From an uncultured Saprospiraceae bacterium (GTDB taxonomy: Bacteria; Bacteroidota; Bacteroidia; Chitinophagales; Saprospiraceae): 62,662 nt of DNA. The notes beneath the pieces were generated by a model that did no database searches, was not told the DNA's origin, and was given only the letters and a program-made list of their open reading frames with translations. The stretch covers positions 35,895-98,556 of the forward strand of contig CALKXE010000021.1 of assembly GCA_938003955.1 (NCBI GenBank). The letters are read 5' to 3'. Below are positions 27,114 to 36,928 of the stretch, in pieces (the first letter of the stretch is position 1; each line of letters starts with the position of its first letter). The position numbers and the translations under genes are program-made.

Positions 27114-27320
27114 GTGTGCTGCAGATTATTAGACATATTCAATAAAGATCAAAACTATATCATGGCAATACTAAAATAGTATCAGGTGTTTCTTCTGACT
27201 CAAGTCATGGTGACAATAAGAATATGAAGCCCTAGTTATTAACAACAAATAAAAATAGAAAGGTATCCGCATGAATCTCAAGTTGTGCATCTCTATAATA
27301 TACCAACTTTATTATCAATA

Positions 27321-27370
27321 AACTCATGGTAACATCAGACACTGAAAGGGCGTAGCGAATATGATTTTAC
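27321..27370. repeat. Copy 1 of a ~48-bp direct repeat
   Basis: Shares GTAACATCAG, CTGAAA and GCGAATATGATTT blocks with 27531-27578 (roughly 80% identical by eye), about 209 bp apart. Confidence 0.7.
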
Positions 27371-27530
27371 TTAAAAAAGCCACATCGTAAAATCTTGCCC
27401 TAGAAGGGTAAGACAAGAAAAAGGGGGGCTGTCTAACCAGAAGCTAAAGGATAAATAAAGGATAATCAATCAGTCCGCAGCCAGCAAGTAAATCACACCA
27501 TCTTACTCTCATCACCAAATATAATCTGAT

Positions 27531-27578
27531 ACCCATCGTAACATCAGGCCCTGAAAAGCCATAGCGAATATGATTTAC
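27531..27578. repeat. Copy 2 of a ~48-bp direct repeat
   Basis: Second copy of the element at 27321-27370, ending TAGCGAATATGATTTAC. Confidence 0.7.
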
Positions 27579-28029
27579 ATATAAAGTTCTTGAGCAATAA
27601 AAAAAGACTTTATATTGATTATAGTGGAAACACAAAGGTCTTATAATAGCAAAATAATATAGAAGCATCATCACCATGATTCTTTGATATTAGCTTCTAG
27701 AAAACATACTTTAGTACGCCAATAAATTGCTGTAAGACATTGGCTGTAGTCTCATCAAGAAATTCGGTTTTTGTATTACACAATAAAAACGGACTAAGAC
27801 TAATGTCTGATGTCTAAGTTTTTAAAATGACCTCCCTCGATTCATGCATGCAAGGTATCGCTCATGATCTTCATTTCACAAATGGAAACCCGTGTTCATT
27901 TACGCTATTCTAGTAAGCGAAGACTCCGTTAATTACGGAGCACAGCGGTGAGATATTTCGTTCTACAAAAACTTAGCTTTTACTTGTAATCATAGTAAAC
28001 AACTGAAATTGCAGACCACTATTTTATCC

Positions 28030-28063
28030 AAAAAAAAGCCTGACTCGCAAAGCGAATCAGGCT
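28030..28063 (-). terminator. Terminator of the PpiD-like gene
   Basis: On the minus strand AGCCTGATTCGC and GCGAGTCAGGCT pair (one wobble), followed by eight T residues, 44 bp after the stop at 28107. Confidence 0.9.
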
Positions 28064-28106
28064 ATATACCTGGTTGATAGGTTTTAAGGTGTCAATCTTT
28101 CAGATC

Positions 28107-30233
28107 TTAGAAATACTTAGACCTGTTATCTGTTGCTTTGAATTTCTCTTTAAGCGCGTTCAATAAGCTGAAGTTAACTCTTCCTCTATTTGTACTGTTT
28201 ATTGTTTTAGTTTGAGCTAGAACGTTTGCTGGTGCAGTACCTGCAGTTTTAGAATTCGTTCTTACTACAAATACTCCATTATTTCCAATGATTGCCTTAG
28301 ATACTGAACCTTCCGCTTGACCAAGAGCTGCAGCCAATACTTTTGGCTCATTTCCTAATCCTGTTACTCCACCTGCCGTGAATGCAACATCGTTAGCTGA
28401 TTCAACTGAACTATTGAATGTACTTGCTATTGCTGCTAAGTCAGAACCACTTACTTTACTAGCTATTGATTCTCCTTTCTTAAGGTCCATTACTGAAGTT
28501 TCGATATCGCTTTTCAAGTCAGCTACTGTAGATAATCCAGGTGCAGTTACACTTGTCAAACCAGCTAATACATACTTATTATTATAGTAGTTAACTGGAT
28601 CAGTGTATGTGTAGATACTTGGAGAAACTTCTCCTACTTGTGTATCTTCATCATATGCCCATTTTACAATTTCTCTTGATGTTTCTCCACCACCTAGAGT
28701 ACCCATAAGGTAATCGTTAGCTTTTAAAGGAGATGTTCTTTCTATTGACATATTTGCCTTTCCCTCTACTGCCGTTCTTAGTGCATCTAAAGATCTGTTA
28801 GCACTTACTATCTGGTCAGCTACTTCGTATACTGAATTCTGAGTTGCTTCAGAAGGTACGATTGCTGATCTGATTAGAGCCATTTTATATTTAGAATTTC
28901 TATCATTATATACTTTCTTCTTTACATTGATCAAATGAACTCCGTATTGAGTCTGTACTGTATATAAACCACCTTCTTTACTACCAACAAATGCTGCTTT
29001 ATTAAACTCTGGCACCATTCTTCCTTGAGCGAATGTTCCTAAATCTCCACCTTGAGCAGCAGATCCATCAGAACTATTATCTTTTGCTAAATCCGCAAAA
29101 TTACCTTTTCCCGTTTCTACTAAAACTCTTAAGCTATCAACATAAGCTCTTGCTGCAGCCATTCCTAATGCATCTCCTTGCGTAGCTGGTCTTAATATGT
29201 GACTAGCTTGAACTGAATCAGGAATTATCCCTTTATCTGTAAGTTTTGCGATGAAGTATCCTCCATTATCTAAGTAAGGACCATATACATCTCCTACGTT
29301 CATATCAACAACTGCGCTTTTAATAGCACCAGTAAGATCTTCTTGTCTTACATAAAAAGGACTATAGAAACCTTCATTATTGATTACATAAAGAGAATCT
29401 TCAGTGCTTGATTCTTTAGATCTGAATACATCAGCTCTTTCAGCTAATTCAGATTTAATATTTACAGAATCCGCTGCAGTAGGTAAAACATTAAGTACTG
29501 CATATTCTAATACTCTTGTTTCTTCTTTATTAGTATACTTAAAAGAATTGTCTTTAATGTAAGCTGCGTAATCAGCATCACTAAGTGTTACTTCCGAATC
29601 ATCAACACTATTAAAAGGAATCTTAACGAATTCAAAACTTACTTTTTCTGATGTTTTCATTCCTACATTCTCTGCAATAAACTTAGGTGTGAATACAGAC
29701 TTTGAGACTAAAGCATTTATTTTCTCTTGCTTTGCAACTTTTACAACTTGCTTCTGTAATTCTTCCCATCTTAGGACAAAATCAGGATTAAGCTCATCAC
29801 CATTCTGAAGCGCTTGCTTGATTCCTAATAAACTCTGCATGTCTACTTGTCCTGTTTGTGGATTTCTGTATACATTTTGAATCACAGGACTCAATTGATT
29901 ACCAAATAACAATTCTGATAATTCATCTCCGCTTACTCCTATTCCTAGGTTCGAAGCTTGATCTTCTACGATTGCTTTTTCAGTTAGATAATTCCATGCA
30001 CTAGTTTTTCCAGCGTAAGAATCTGTTCCTCCTGAGTAAAGTGCTTGCTCAGCTCTTTGAAAGTCTCTGTAATCAATCTCTGTTCCAGCTACTTCTCCTA
30101 TGATTTGTTTTGGACCTAATCCACCTTGATTTCCTGCATTCATCATATCCATGATCACAAATGCTGCCAAGGCAAGACCTAATACCAATAATACAAACCA
30201 AAAATTGTTTCTAATTTTTCCTATTAAAGCCAT
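28107..30233 (-). CDS. PpiD/SurA-type peptidylprolyl isomerase
   Basis: Periplasmic folding helper anchored in the inner membrane, 708 residues. One N-terminal transmembrane helix (NNFWFVLLVLGLALAAFVI, about 9-27), a SurA_N-like chaperone segment (about 40-240), then parvulin domains: QASHILRPATQGDALGMAAA (about residue 343) with GDLGTFAQGRMVPEFNKAAF (about 396) is the clear one, and a second, weaker rotamase-like region (~450-640) follows. It has an excellent promoter (30328-30358) and its own terminator, so it is a single-gene unit. The long 3' spacer is non-coding. Confidence 0.92.
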   Translation of the reverse strand: MALIGKIRNNFWFVLLVLGLALAAFVIMDMMNAGNQGGLGPKQIIGEVAGTEIDYRDFQRAEQALYSGGTDSYAGKTSAWNYLTEKAIVEDQASNLGIGVSGDELSELLFGNQLSPVIQNVYRNPQTGQVDMQSLLGIKQALQNGDELNPDFVLRWEELQKQVVKVAKQEKINALVSKSVFTPKFIAENVGMKTSEKVSFEFVKIPFNSVDDSEVTLSDADYAAYIKDNSFKYTNKEETRVLEYAVLNVLPTAADSVNIKSELAERADVFRSKESSTEDSLYVINNEGFYSPFYVRQEDLTGAIKSAVVDMNVGDVYGPYLDNGGYFIAKLTDKGIIPDSVQASHILRPATQGDALGMAAARAYVDSLRVLVETGKGNFADLAKDNSSDGSAAQGGDLGTFAQGRMVPEFNKAAFVGSKEGGLYTVQTQYGVHLINVKKKVYNDRNSKYKMALIRSAIVPSEATQNSVYEVADQIVSANRSLDALRTAVEGKANMSIERTSPLKANDYLMGTLGGGETSREIVKWAYDEDTQVGEVSPSIYTYTDPVNYYNNKYVLAGLTSVTAPGLSTVADLKSDIETSVMDLKKGESIASKVSGSDLAAIASTFNSSVESANDVAFTAGGVTGLGNEPKVLAAALGQAEGSVSKAIIGNNGVFVVRTNSKTAGTAPANVLAQTKTINSTNRGRVNFSLLNALKEKFKATDNRSKYF

Positions 30234-30327
30234 TCGTAGTATGTTTCTTTGTTATGCAATATCCTGATTGTCAAAATATTACGTGTTTACTTATATCAAA
30301 AATTCTTTTTGCTATGCAAAAGATGTG

Positions 30328-30358
30328 CAAAGGTAAGTTATTTCAGCCTATTTTCAAA
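30328..30358 (-). promoter_or_regulatory. Full -33/-7 promoter for the PpiD-like gene
   Basis: On the minus strand TTTG (30355-30358), a 19-bp spacer, then TACCTTTG (30328-30335). This matches the Bacteroidota housekeeping consensus TTTG-N19-TAnnTTTG closely and gives a leader of about 85 nt. Confidence 0.75.
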
Positions 30359-30523
30359 CAACTTAGGACACTTAGCTGCTTTTATGAATGTCTACACTAA
30401 CTATTCATATATAAATATTTATAATTTGTAAGGCGTTTGGCCAGTGTGTTTCAGACTTTAGTTATAAATGCATCTCGTCATTTGGGATTTTATGTTCTGA
30501 ATAATAGTCAAGTCTATTATCCT

Positions 30524-31264
30524 CTATTTATCTTTCCAAAATGGATACTTAGTTCTATAATCAACAAGTGCTGGTAATTCGAGTTTCGTCGTTGAATTAT
30601 CATTTTCATTTATCATTGATTCATTTCCGTTATATGCAATAACCTGAGAATGCCCAGGAAACTCCCAACCATTATCATCTCGTCCAATCCGATTACAGCC
30701 GATCACATAACACTGATTTTCGATAGCTCTTGCTTTTAGTAGTGCATTCCAATGATGAATCCTGCCCTTGGGCCAGTTTGCCATATATATGATGAGATCC
30801 GCATGGTCGATTGATCTTACATTTTCCGGAAACCTTAGATCATAGCAAACTTGAGGGAGGATTTTCCATCCTTTATATTCAATTAGTCTGGTAGGATACT
30901 TCTTAGAGAAGGCTTTATTTTCTCCACTTGGTGTAAATAAGTATTGTTTGTCATACCGTCCTACTATTCCATCGTTCGTTATTAATAATACTCTATTATA
31001 GTAGCTTGACATTTCGCTTATTGCCAAAGAACCAATGATTCCTGTATTGAACTTCTTGGCCAGTTGTGTCAATTTTTCTATCGCTAAATGATCCTCAGCG
31101 ATAGCTGCCGAACTTGCTTCCATATTAAACCCTGTCAAAAACATTTCTGGTAGCACCAATAAATCTACATCGCCAGCTATAGAGGCAAGGTGTTGAGCTA
31201 TTGTATCAATGTTGGATTGAATATCCATCCATTTTATATCGAACTGTAGTAGGCTAATTTTCAT
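30524..31264 (-). CDS. Omega-amidase-like carbon-nitrogen hydrolase
   Basis: Cytoplasmic nitrilase-superfamily enzyme of 246 residues. The catalytic Glu lies in LVLPEMFLTGF (about residue 41), the Lys in RYDKQYLF (about 107) and the Cys in QVCYDLRFPE (about 141), the standard Glu-Lys-Cys triad. The length and the sequence around the active site fit the YafV/omega-amidase group that hydrolyses 2-oxoglutaramate or 2-oxosuccinamate in metabolite repair. The gene sits between the PpiD-like gene and rpoN on the same strand, with gaps of about 250-290 bp on each side. Confidence 0.9.
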   Translation of the reverse strand: MKISLLQFDIKWMDIQSNIDTIAQHLASIAGDVDLLVLPEMFLTGFNMEASSAAIAEDHLAIEKLTQLAKKFNTGIIGSLAISEMSSYYNRVLLITNDGIVGRYDKQYLFTPSGENKAFSKKYPTRLIEYKGWKILPQVCYDLRFPENVRSIDHADLIIYMANWPKGRIHHWNALLKARAIENQCYVIGCNRIGRDDNGWEFPGHSQVIAYNGNESMINENDNSTTKLELPALVDYRTKYPFWKDK

Positions 31265-31449
31265 GTGTACAAAGATGTATCAATTAGTTGAATTATAGAT
31301 TTGGTAAGTTATTAACTTCAGCAGGGGCGTTAGCTATTTGTATATCACTTAATAATGAGTACATATTTGGAATAATGTCTATTACTTAATACATCTCCTT
31401 TTAAGAAGTAAGTTCTCCAGTCCATTTCTTGATTTAATATTTTGACGTA

Positions 31450-31488
31450 AAAACAAAAAAGCCAAAATCTTTTCAGATTCTGACTTTT
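31450..31488 (-). terminator. Terminator of rpoN
   Basis: On the minus strand a 14-bp stem (AAAAGTCAGAATCT / AGATTTTGGCTTTT, two wobbles) with GAAA loop, followed by T residues, 25 bp after the rpoN stop. Confidence 0.85.
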
Positions 31489-31512
31489 TACTTTTCTATA
31501 TAATCAATATTC

Positions 31513-33000
31513 CTACAGCTCTTTTCTCAATCTTGCTACAGGTATATTCAATTGTTCTCTATATTTAGCTACTGTTCTTCGAGCAATATTATAACCCTTT
31601 CCAATAAGCATGTTCTTTAATTTCTCATCCGAAAGAGGCTTTTTCTTACTTTCACCTACTATGATATCTGATAAGATATTTTTCACTTCTAGTGTAGAAA
31701 CTTCTTTTCCATCTTGTGTCATTAGCGACTCAGAGAAGAAATCTTTTAGTCTCCTTGTACCAAATTCTGTTTGAACAAATTTACTATTTGCTACTCTTGA
31801 CACTGTAGATATATCCAATGCAGTAATCTCTGCAATATCTTTAAGTATCATTGGCTTCAATGTTCTCTCGTCTCCTGTAGAAAAGAAATCATGTTGATAC
31901 TGCATGATAGAATACATAGTTCTAAAAAGAGTATCCTGTCTTTGCTTGATCGCATCGATAAACCACTTAGCACTATCTATTTTTTGCTTAATAAACATAA
32001 CCGCCTCTTTCTCCTTTTTAGTAGACTTTCGACCATTTGTTTTTGCATTGTACCCTTGCAGCATATTCATGTATTGATCATTGATACGCAGATCAGGTGC
32101 ATTTTTACTATTTAAGGTAAGCTCTAATTCTCCTTCTCGATTTTGAATAATAAAATCTGGTACTATATATTGACTTGTTCCTTGCGTAGCACTTCCTGAG
32201 AATGCACTCGCTGGTTTCGGATTAAGTTTCAATATCTCTTCTATTGCATCCTTCAATTCAGATTCAGATATTGTAAGATACTTCTGTAATTTCTGATAGT
32301 GCTTTTTAGTAAACTCATCAAAATAATTAATCAATATTTTAAGTGCCAATTGCTTTCCTTCAATATTAATATCTAAACCTTTATTAATATTAGACTCCAA
32401 TTGTAGCAAAAGACATTCTTGCAAATCTCTAGCACCTACTCCCGCTGGTTCGAATCTTTGGATATGTCCTAGCATCTCCAATACTTTATCCTCAGTTGTG
32501 TATACGTTTTGAGAAAACATAAGATCATCTATAATAGAAGATGGCTCTCTTCTTAGATAACCGTCTTCATCTATAGATCCTACGATTTGGTGTAAGATCA
32601 CTTCGTCTTCAGGATTTACCAAGTCAAGCATCCCAATCTGGCGCTCTAGTAATTCATGAAAGCTATCATGTACAGCTATAGGAATATTTTTGTCCTCTTC
32701 TGTTGAGTACATTTCACCTTTTAGCTTGTAGCTAGATGGATCATCTTCTATATATTCTTTTAAATAATCGTCAAGTTCGAACTCTTCCTCTTTTTGATTT
32801 TCTTCTCCTTCTTCTTCACCGTTCTCTAAGTCAAAAACCTCTTGGTAGTCATCCCCCTCATCCAATGCTGGATTTGCTTCCAACTCTTCAGAAATTCTCT
32901 GGTCTAATGTTGCTGTAGGAATTTGAAGTAACTTCATCAGCTGAATTTGCTGAGGAGATAACTTCTGCATCATTTTTTGACTCAAACTCTGTCGTAACAT
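31513..33000 (-). CDS. rpoN: RNA polymerase sigma-54 factor
   Basis: Alternative sigma factor of 495 residues that needs an AAA+ activator for transcription. Region I is the Gln/Leu-rich start (LSPQQIQLMKLLQIPT), followed by an acidic region II (about 50-110, DDYQEVFDLENGEEEGEE…, shown in part). The core-binding domain follows (about 115-300), and the C-terminal DNA-binding part ends with the RpoN box ARRTVAKYRE (473-482). It is divergent from the aminopeptidase P gene with a 263-bp shared upstream region. No sigma-54 activator was seen in this window. Confidence 0.96.
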   Translation of the reverse strand: MLRQSLSQKMMQKLSPQQIQLMKLLQIPTATLDQRISEELEANPALDEGDDYQEVFDLENGEEEGEENQKEEEFELDDYLKEYIEDDPSSYKLKGEMYSTEEDKNIPIAVHDSFHELLERQIGMLDLVNPEDEVILHQIVGSIDEDGYLRREPSSIIDDLMFSQNVYTTEDKVLEMLGHIQRFEPAGVGARDLQECLLLQLESNINKGLDINIEGKQLALKILINYFDEFTKKHYQKLQKYLTISESELKDAIEEILKLNPKPASAFSGSATQGTSQYIVPDFIIQNREGELELTLNSKNAPDLRINDQYMNMLQGYNAKTNGRKSTKKEKEAVMFIKQKIDSAKWFIDAIKQRQDTLFRTMYSIMQYQHDFFSTGDERTLKPMILKDIAEITALDISTVSRVANSKFVQTEFGTRRLKDFFSESLMTQDGKEVSTLEVKNILSDIIVGESKKKPLSDEKLKNMLIGKGYNIARRTVAKYREQLNIPVARLRKEL

Positions 33001-33226
33001 AACTATATCGGTTTTATTCTTTTATGTTTGAATACCAATAATATCTTTGAGATTAAACACTTTGGGGATATGTTTCGTCTCTATTCATATAAGCTCTTAA
33101 AAAATTACCATCTTGGTAAAATATGAATGAGATTACATAAGAAAAACACTATTAGTTTGTTTAAAGTTCGTTTTTTGGCACGAACTATGTGGCAAACATA
33201 AACCTTTTTATTACATATTACAAATA

Positions 33227-33257
33227 TTTGTAATGTTTAATTCTTTGGTTACTTTTG
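33227..33257 (+). promoter_or_regulatory. Full -33/-7 promoter for aminopeptidase P
   Basis: TTTG (33227-33230), a 19-bp spacer, then TACTTTTG (33250-33257). Transcription should start about 33262-33264, at the very first ATG. This favours the ATG at 33282 as the true start. Confidence 0.75.
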
Positions 33258-33281
33258 ACATAAATGAAAAAACATCAACAA

Positions 33282-35060
33282 ATGAGTATAAATAAAAGAC
33301 TCTCAGATCTACGAAATTCAATGCAAATCAAGGGTCTAGACGCCTATATAATTCCTTCTAATGATATTCACCAGAGTGAATATGTAGCTGATCACTGGAA
33401 TTGCAGAAAATGGATCAGTGGATTCACCGGTTCTGCAGGCTTAATTGTTGTAACAGCCAACCATGCAGGACTTTGGACTGATTCAAGGTATTTTTTGCAA
33501 GCAGAGATGGAATTAGAAGACTCTGAGATCGAACTGCATAAACCTAAAGATAGATTTGCTCCCGAACATATAACATGGCTTAGTGAAAACTTACCAAAAG
33601 GCGCTGTCGTAGGTATGGATGGTGATCTATGTACAATTGGTCAATTTGAGAAGTACTCTAGCCTATTAAATTCCTCAGACAAAGAATTTAATATAGCGCA
33701 CGACTTGTTTGATGAGATATGGGAAGATAGATCCGATGTGCCCCTACACGAGATATTCGAACACGATCTAATATATGCAGGTAAATCCAGAAGCGAAAAA
33801 TTAAAAGAAATCAAGTCAGAAATGAAAACACAAAATGTGGATCACCACCTTGTGACCACTCTTGATGATATTGCTTGGATATTCAATATAAGGGGGCGTG
33901 ATGTAGAATTCAATCCTGTGGCGGTGGCCTTTGCGATTATCTCTCTAGGTTCCACTACGTTATATATTGATGATGAAAAAGTACCTCACGGATTGAAAAC
34001 AAAATTCATATCAGATGGTATTTCTATCAAGCCATATAGCTCCGTTAGGGAAGCCCTCGGCAACTTAAGTGAATCTGATAACATTCTTATCGACCGATCC
34101 GCTACTAGTGTAAATCTCTATAATGCAATCAGCTCTGAAATCACGGATGGTAAGACAATATCGACCCTGATGAAAGGAATCAAAAATGAAGTTGAAATAC
34201 AACATACTAGAGAAGTAATGGCCAAAGATGGTGCTGCAATAGCCAAAACCTTCTATTGGATCGAACAACAATTGAAACAAAAAAATAAGATTACCGAAGC
34301 AGATGTGGGTGATAAGCTTGCCGAGAATAGATCACAAATGGATCACTATGTTGGTGAAAGCTTTCCTGCAATAGTTGGGTATAAAGGCAATGGTGCTATA
34401 ATTCATTATCGAGCTATGCACGAAACTTGCAAAACACTAAAAAAGGACGGTATTCTGCTAATCGATAGTGGAGGACAGTATCTCAATGGCACAACAGATA
34501 TTACAAGAACTATCGCTCTAGGAGCACCGAGTAAGGAGGAGAAAAGAAACTTCACTCTTGTCCTACAAGGCAATATAGCATTGAGCCAAATTACCTTTCC
34601 AAAAGGAACAACAGGTATTCAATTAGATCCTCTTGCAAGAATGTTTCTTTGGAATCAAGGCTTAAATTATGGTCATGGAACTGGACATGGCGTAGGTTTC
34701 TTTCTCAATGTGCACGAAGGACCACAGGGCTTCACTGGCTTGAGTTCGATAAGAGGCAAAGAACCATTCCAAGAAGGTATGATCACCTCTAACGAACCTG
34801 GATATTATAAGGAAGATGAATACGGTATAAGAGTAGAAAACTTGATGGTCACCATCCCATCAGACCACAAAGGATTTTTGGAGTTTGAAACAGTAACACT
34901 CTATCCGATGGATTTAAAAATGATTGATGAAGCTATTTTCTCTAAGAAAGAAAAGGCATGGTTAAACAAATATCACTATCATGTTCTCAAAATGATAGAA
35001 CCATATCTAGAAGGAGATATCAAGAGCTGGTTTAAGTTGAAATGCAGACCAATGAATTAA
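33282..35060 (+). CDS. Xaa-Pro aminopeptidase (M24B)
   Basis: Metallopeptidase that removes an N-terminal residue before proline; about 592 residues. Two creatinase-like N-terminal domains precede the pita-bread M24 domain. Metal ligands are visible as the aspartates in LLIDSGGQYLNGTTDITRT, the His in HGTGHGVG, and the glutamates in SNEPGYYKEDEYGIRVEN. The C-terminal tail (ETVTLYPMDLKMIDEA) is typical of the long eukaryote-like aminopeptidase P. An ATG 18 bp upstream (33264) is possible but coincides with the predicted transcription start, so MSINKRLSDLRNSM is preferred. The Nif3-like gene begins 24 bp after its stop, likely the same operon. Confidence 0.93.
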   Translation: MSINKRLSDLRNSMQIKGLDAYIIPSNDIHQSEYVADHWNCRKWISGFTGSAGLIVVTANHAGLWTDSRYFLQAEMELEDSEIELHKPKDRFAPEHITWLSENLPKGAVVGMDGDLCTIGQFEKYSSLLNSSDKEFNIAHDLFDEIWEDRSDVPLHEIFEHDLIYAGKSRSEKLKEIKSEMKTQNVDHHLVTTLDDIAWIFNIRGRDVEFNPVAVAFAIISLGSTTLYIDDEKVPHGLKTKFISDGISIKPYSSVREALGNLSESDNILIDRSATSVNLYNAISSEITDGKTISTLMKGIKNEVEIQHTREVMAKDGAAIAKTFYWIEQQLKQKNKITEADVGDKLAENRSQMDHYVGESFPAIVGYKGNGAIIHYRAMHETCKTLKKDGILLIDSGGQYLNGTTDITRTIALGAPSKEEKRNFTLVLQGNIALSQITFPKGTTGIQLDPLARMFLWNQGLNYGHGTGHGVGFFLNVHEGPQGFTGLSSIRGKEPFQEGMITSNEPGYYKEDEYGIRVENLMVTIPSDHKGFLEFETVTLYPMDLKMIDEAIFSKKEKAWLNKYHYHVLKMIEPYLEGDIKSWFKLKCRPMN

Positions 35061-35084
35061 CATCGAAATAAATAAGATAATTTT

Positions 35085-35885
35085 ATGTCAACTATACAAG
35101 ACGTATACAATCACCTACATAGCATAGCTCCATTCCAATATCAAGAAAAGTATGATAATGCCGGACTTATAATAGGTAATCCGAATAGTGAAGTCACTGG
35201 AGTGGTAACTTGCTTAGACAGTACAGAAGCGGTTATTGATGAAGCAATAGCATTGGGCGCAAATCTTGTGGTAGCACACCACCCTATTGTCTTTCGTGGA
35301 TTGAAGCGTTTTACGGGGAAAGATTACATAGAAAAAACCGTAATTAAAGCAATCAAAAATGACATTGCAATAATAGCTATACACACCAATCTTGATAATG
35401 TCATCAATCATGGTGTCAACGAAAGAATAGCCCAGCAAATAGGCCTTACAAATATAAAGCCTCTTGCTGTGAAAACAGATGTTGATCAATCAAAGGGTGC
35501 CGTAGGCTCAGGTGTTATTGGGAACTTAGACAATGAAGAAGAAGAACTTCCATTCCTTAAGAACCTCAAAACTAGAATGAATGCTCAACTGATAAAACAT
35601 ACTAATCTTCTTGGTCGCCCAATCAAAAAAGTAGCTGTTTGTGGAGGTGTCGGTGGATTCCTTCTTAGTAATGCTATAAAGGCGGGAGCCGACATATTCG
35701 TTACCTCTGATTACAAATATCATGAATTCTTCGACGCCAATGACAAGATAATTATAGCTGATATTGGACATTATGAAAGTGAGCAATTCACAATCAACCT
35801 TTTACACGAAATAATAAGTAGAAAATTTAGTACCTTTGCAGCCCATTGCACGAAAGTGGTAACGAATCCCGTTAACTATTTATAA
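35085..35885 (+). CDS. Nif3-like dinuclear metal-center protein
   Basis: Hexameric Nif3/YbgI-family protein of 266 residues; the reaction is unsettled (GTP cyclohydrolase I type 2-like annotation is common). Metal-binding landmarks: VVAHHPIVFRGLKRF (about residue 63) and a late IADIGHYESEQF (about 225). Many Bacteroidota homologues are about 365 residues with a PII-like insert in the middle; this one is the short form without it. It sits in a three-gene run: aminopeptidase P (24 bp before) and a zinc-ribbon protein (15 bp after), a frequent Nif3/zinc-ribbon pairing. Confidence 0.92.
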   Translation: MSTIQDVYNHLHSIAPFQYQEKYDNAGLIIGNPNSEVTGVVTCLDSTEAVIDEAIALGANLVVAHHPIVFRGLKRFTGKDYIEKTVIKAIKNDIAIIAIHTNLDNVINHGVNERIAQQIGLTNIKPLAVKTDVDQSKGAVGSGVIGNLDNEEEELPFLKNLKTRMNAQLIKHTNLLGRPIKKVAVCGGVGGFLLSNAIKAGADIFVTSDYKYHEFFDANDKIIIADIGHYESEQFTINLLHEIISRKFSTFAAHCTKVVTNPVNYL

Positions 35886-35900
35886 TAATTAGGAAATTAT

Positions 35901-36638
35901 ATGGCGACACAAGAACTGTCAGTAAAAGACAAATTAACAGAAATCTACAGATTACAACAAATTGATTCTAAACTTGCAGAGATAGAAATCCTCAAAGGAG
36001 AGCTACCTATGGAAGTAAGTGATCTAGAAGATGAAATCATAGGACTAGAAACTAGAATAGCTAAGCTAAAAGAAAGTATCGGTGATATCGATTCAGAAGT
36101 AAGCAACCATACAGCGAACATAGCCGAGTCAGAGCAATTGATCGAAAAATACAACGGTCAGCTTGATAATGTGAAGAACAATAGAGAGTACGACGCATTG
36201 ACAAAAGAGATCGAATTACAGAGACTTGAAATCCAACTTTCTGGAAAGAAGATCAATGATACCAAAGGCGGTAAATCCATAAAGGATGAAGCTTTAGAAA
36301 AAGCAGAAGCTAGACTTGATGGTAAACAAAAAGATCTAGAAACTAAAAAAGTTGAACTAGAGAAGATCATCAGTAAAACTGAAAAAGAAGAAACTAAGCT
36401 GAAAAAGCAAAGTGAAAAAGCAAAGAAATCAATCGATGCACGTCTTCTAAAGTCTTACAATAAAATCAGTAGCAGTTACAGAAATGGCCTTGCTGTAGTA
36501 ACTGTCAACAGAGGATCTTGTGGTGGATGTTTCAATAGAATACCACCTCAACAGATAATTGATATAGGAGCAATGAAAAACATCATAGCTTGTGAGCACT
36601 GCGGTAGAGTAGTTGTTGACGAATCATTTGATGCTTAG
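35901..36638 (+). CDS. Coiled-coil protein with C-terminal C4 zinc ribbon
   Basis: Cytoplasmic protein of 245 residues (C4-type zinc ribbon, CT398-like). A long heptad-rich coiled coil spans about residues 15-185 (LEDEIIGLETRIAKLKESIG, then KKQSEKAKKSID). The C-terminal ribbon has CGGC (about 210-213, SCGGCFNRIPPQQ) and CEHC (about 232-235). Members often lie next to Nif3-like genes, as seen 15 bp upstream here, and are thought to bind nucleic acid, but no reaction is known. Terminator hairpin follows. Confidence 0.9.
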   Translation: MATQELSVKDKLTEIYRLQQIDSKLAEIEILKGELPMEVSDLEDEIIGLETRIAKLKESIGDIDSEVSNHTANIAESEQLIEKYNGQLDNVKNNREYDALTKEIELQRLEIQLSGKKINDTKGGKSIKDEALEKAEARLDGKQKDLETKKVELEKIISKTEKEETKLKKQSEKAKKSIDARLLKSYNKISSSYRNGLAVVTVNRGSCGGCFNRIPPQQIIDIGAMKNIIACEHCGRVVVDESFDA

Positions 36639-36665
36639 TAATTAATAAGTCAAATAAATATAATA

Positions 36666-36705
36666 AAAAGCCTTCATGTCTTGTACATGAAGGCTTTTCT
36701 GTTTT
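36666..36705 (+). terminator. Terminator of the aminopeptidase/Nif3/zinc-ribbon operon
   Basis: A 14-bp perfect stem (AAAAGCCTTCATGT / ACATGAAGGCTTTT) with a 5-nt loop, then T-rich sequence. Confidence 0.88.
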
Positions 36706-36928
36706 TCTTTTATGGTTAAGCTCAAATAAAATTGCAAAATTTTGACTGCACAGTCGAAAGTATTCGCCAAATTTCCCCAAACTAAAGTCCATAAATCGAA
36801 TCACTTTTGAATATGAGGTTTTATCAAAAAACACATTTTTTCTTCGACGCAAACATCGAAAAATTTAATGACTAAACTTTTCCTCTTTTACAAAGTCTAA
36901 GATTGTGAAATAACAATAAAATCAAATT

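Larger units (their letters stand above)
27114..28029. other. Long non-coding spacer with a duplicated element
   Basis: No convincing gene over about 900 bp; frames are short and unlike the neighbours. It contains two copies of a ~48-bp sequence (27321-27370 and 27531-27578). Scattered stop codons on both strands and lack of any recognisable protein suggest decayed sequence between the transporter and the convergent foldase gene. Confidence 0.6.

Noticed and set aside
27444..27677. 77-codon minus-strand frame in the spacer
   Set aside because: It overlaps the duplicated element, has no recognised family, no promoter and odd composition.
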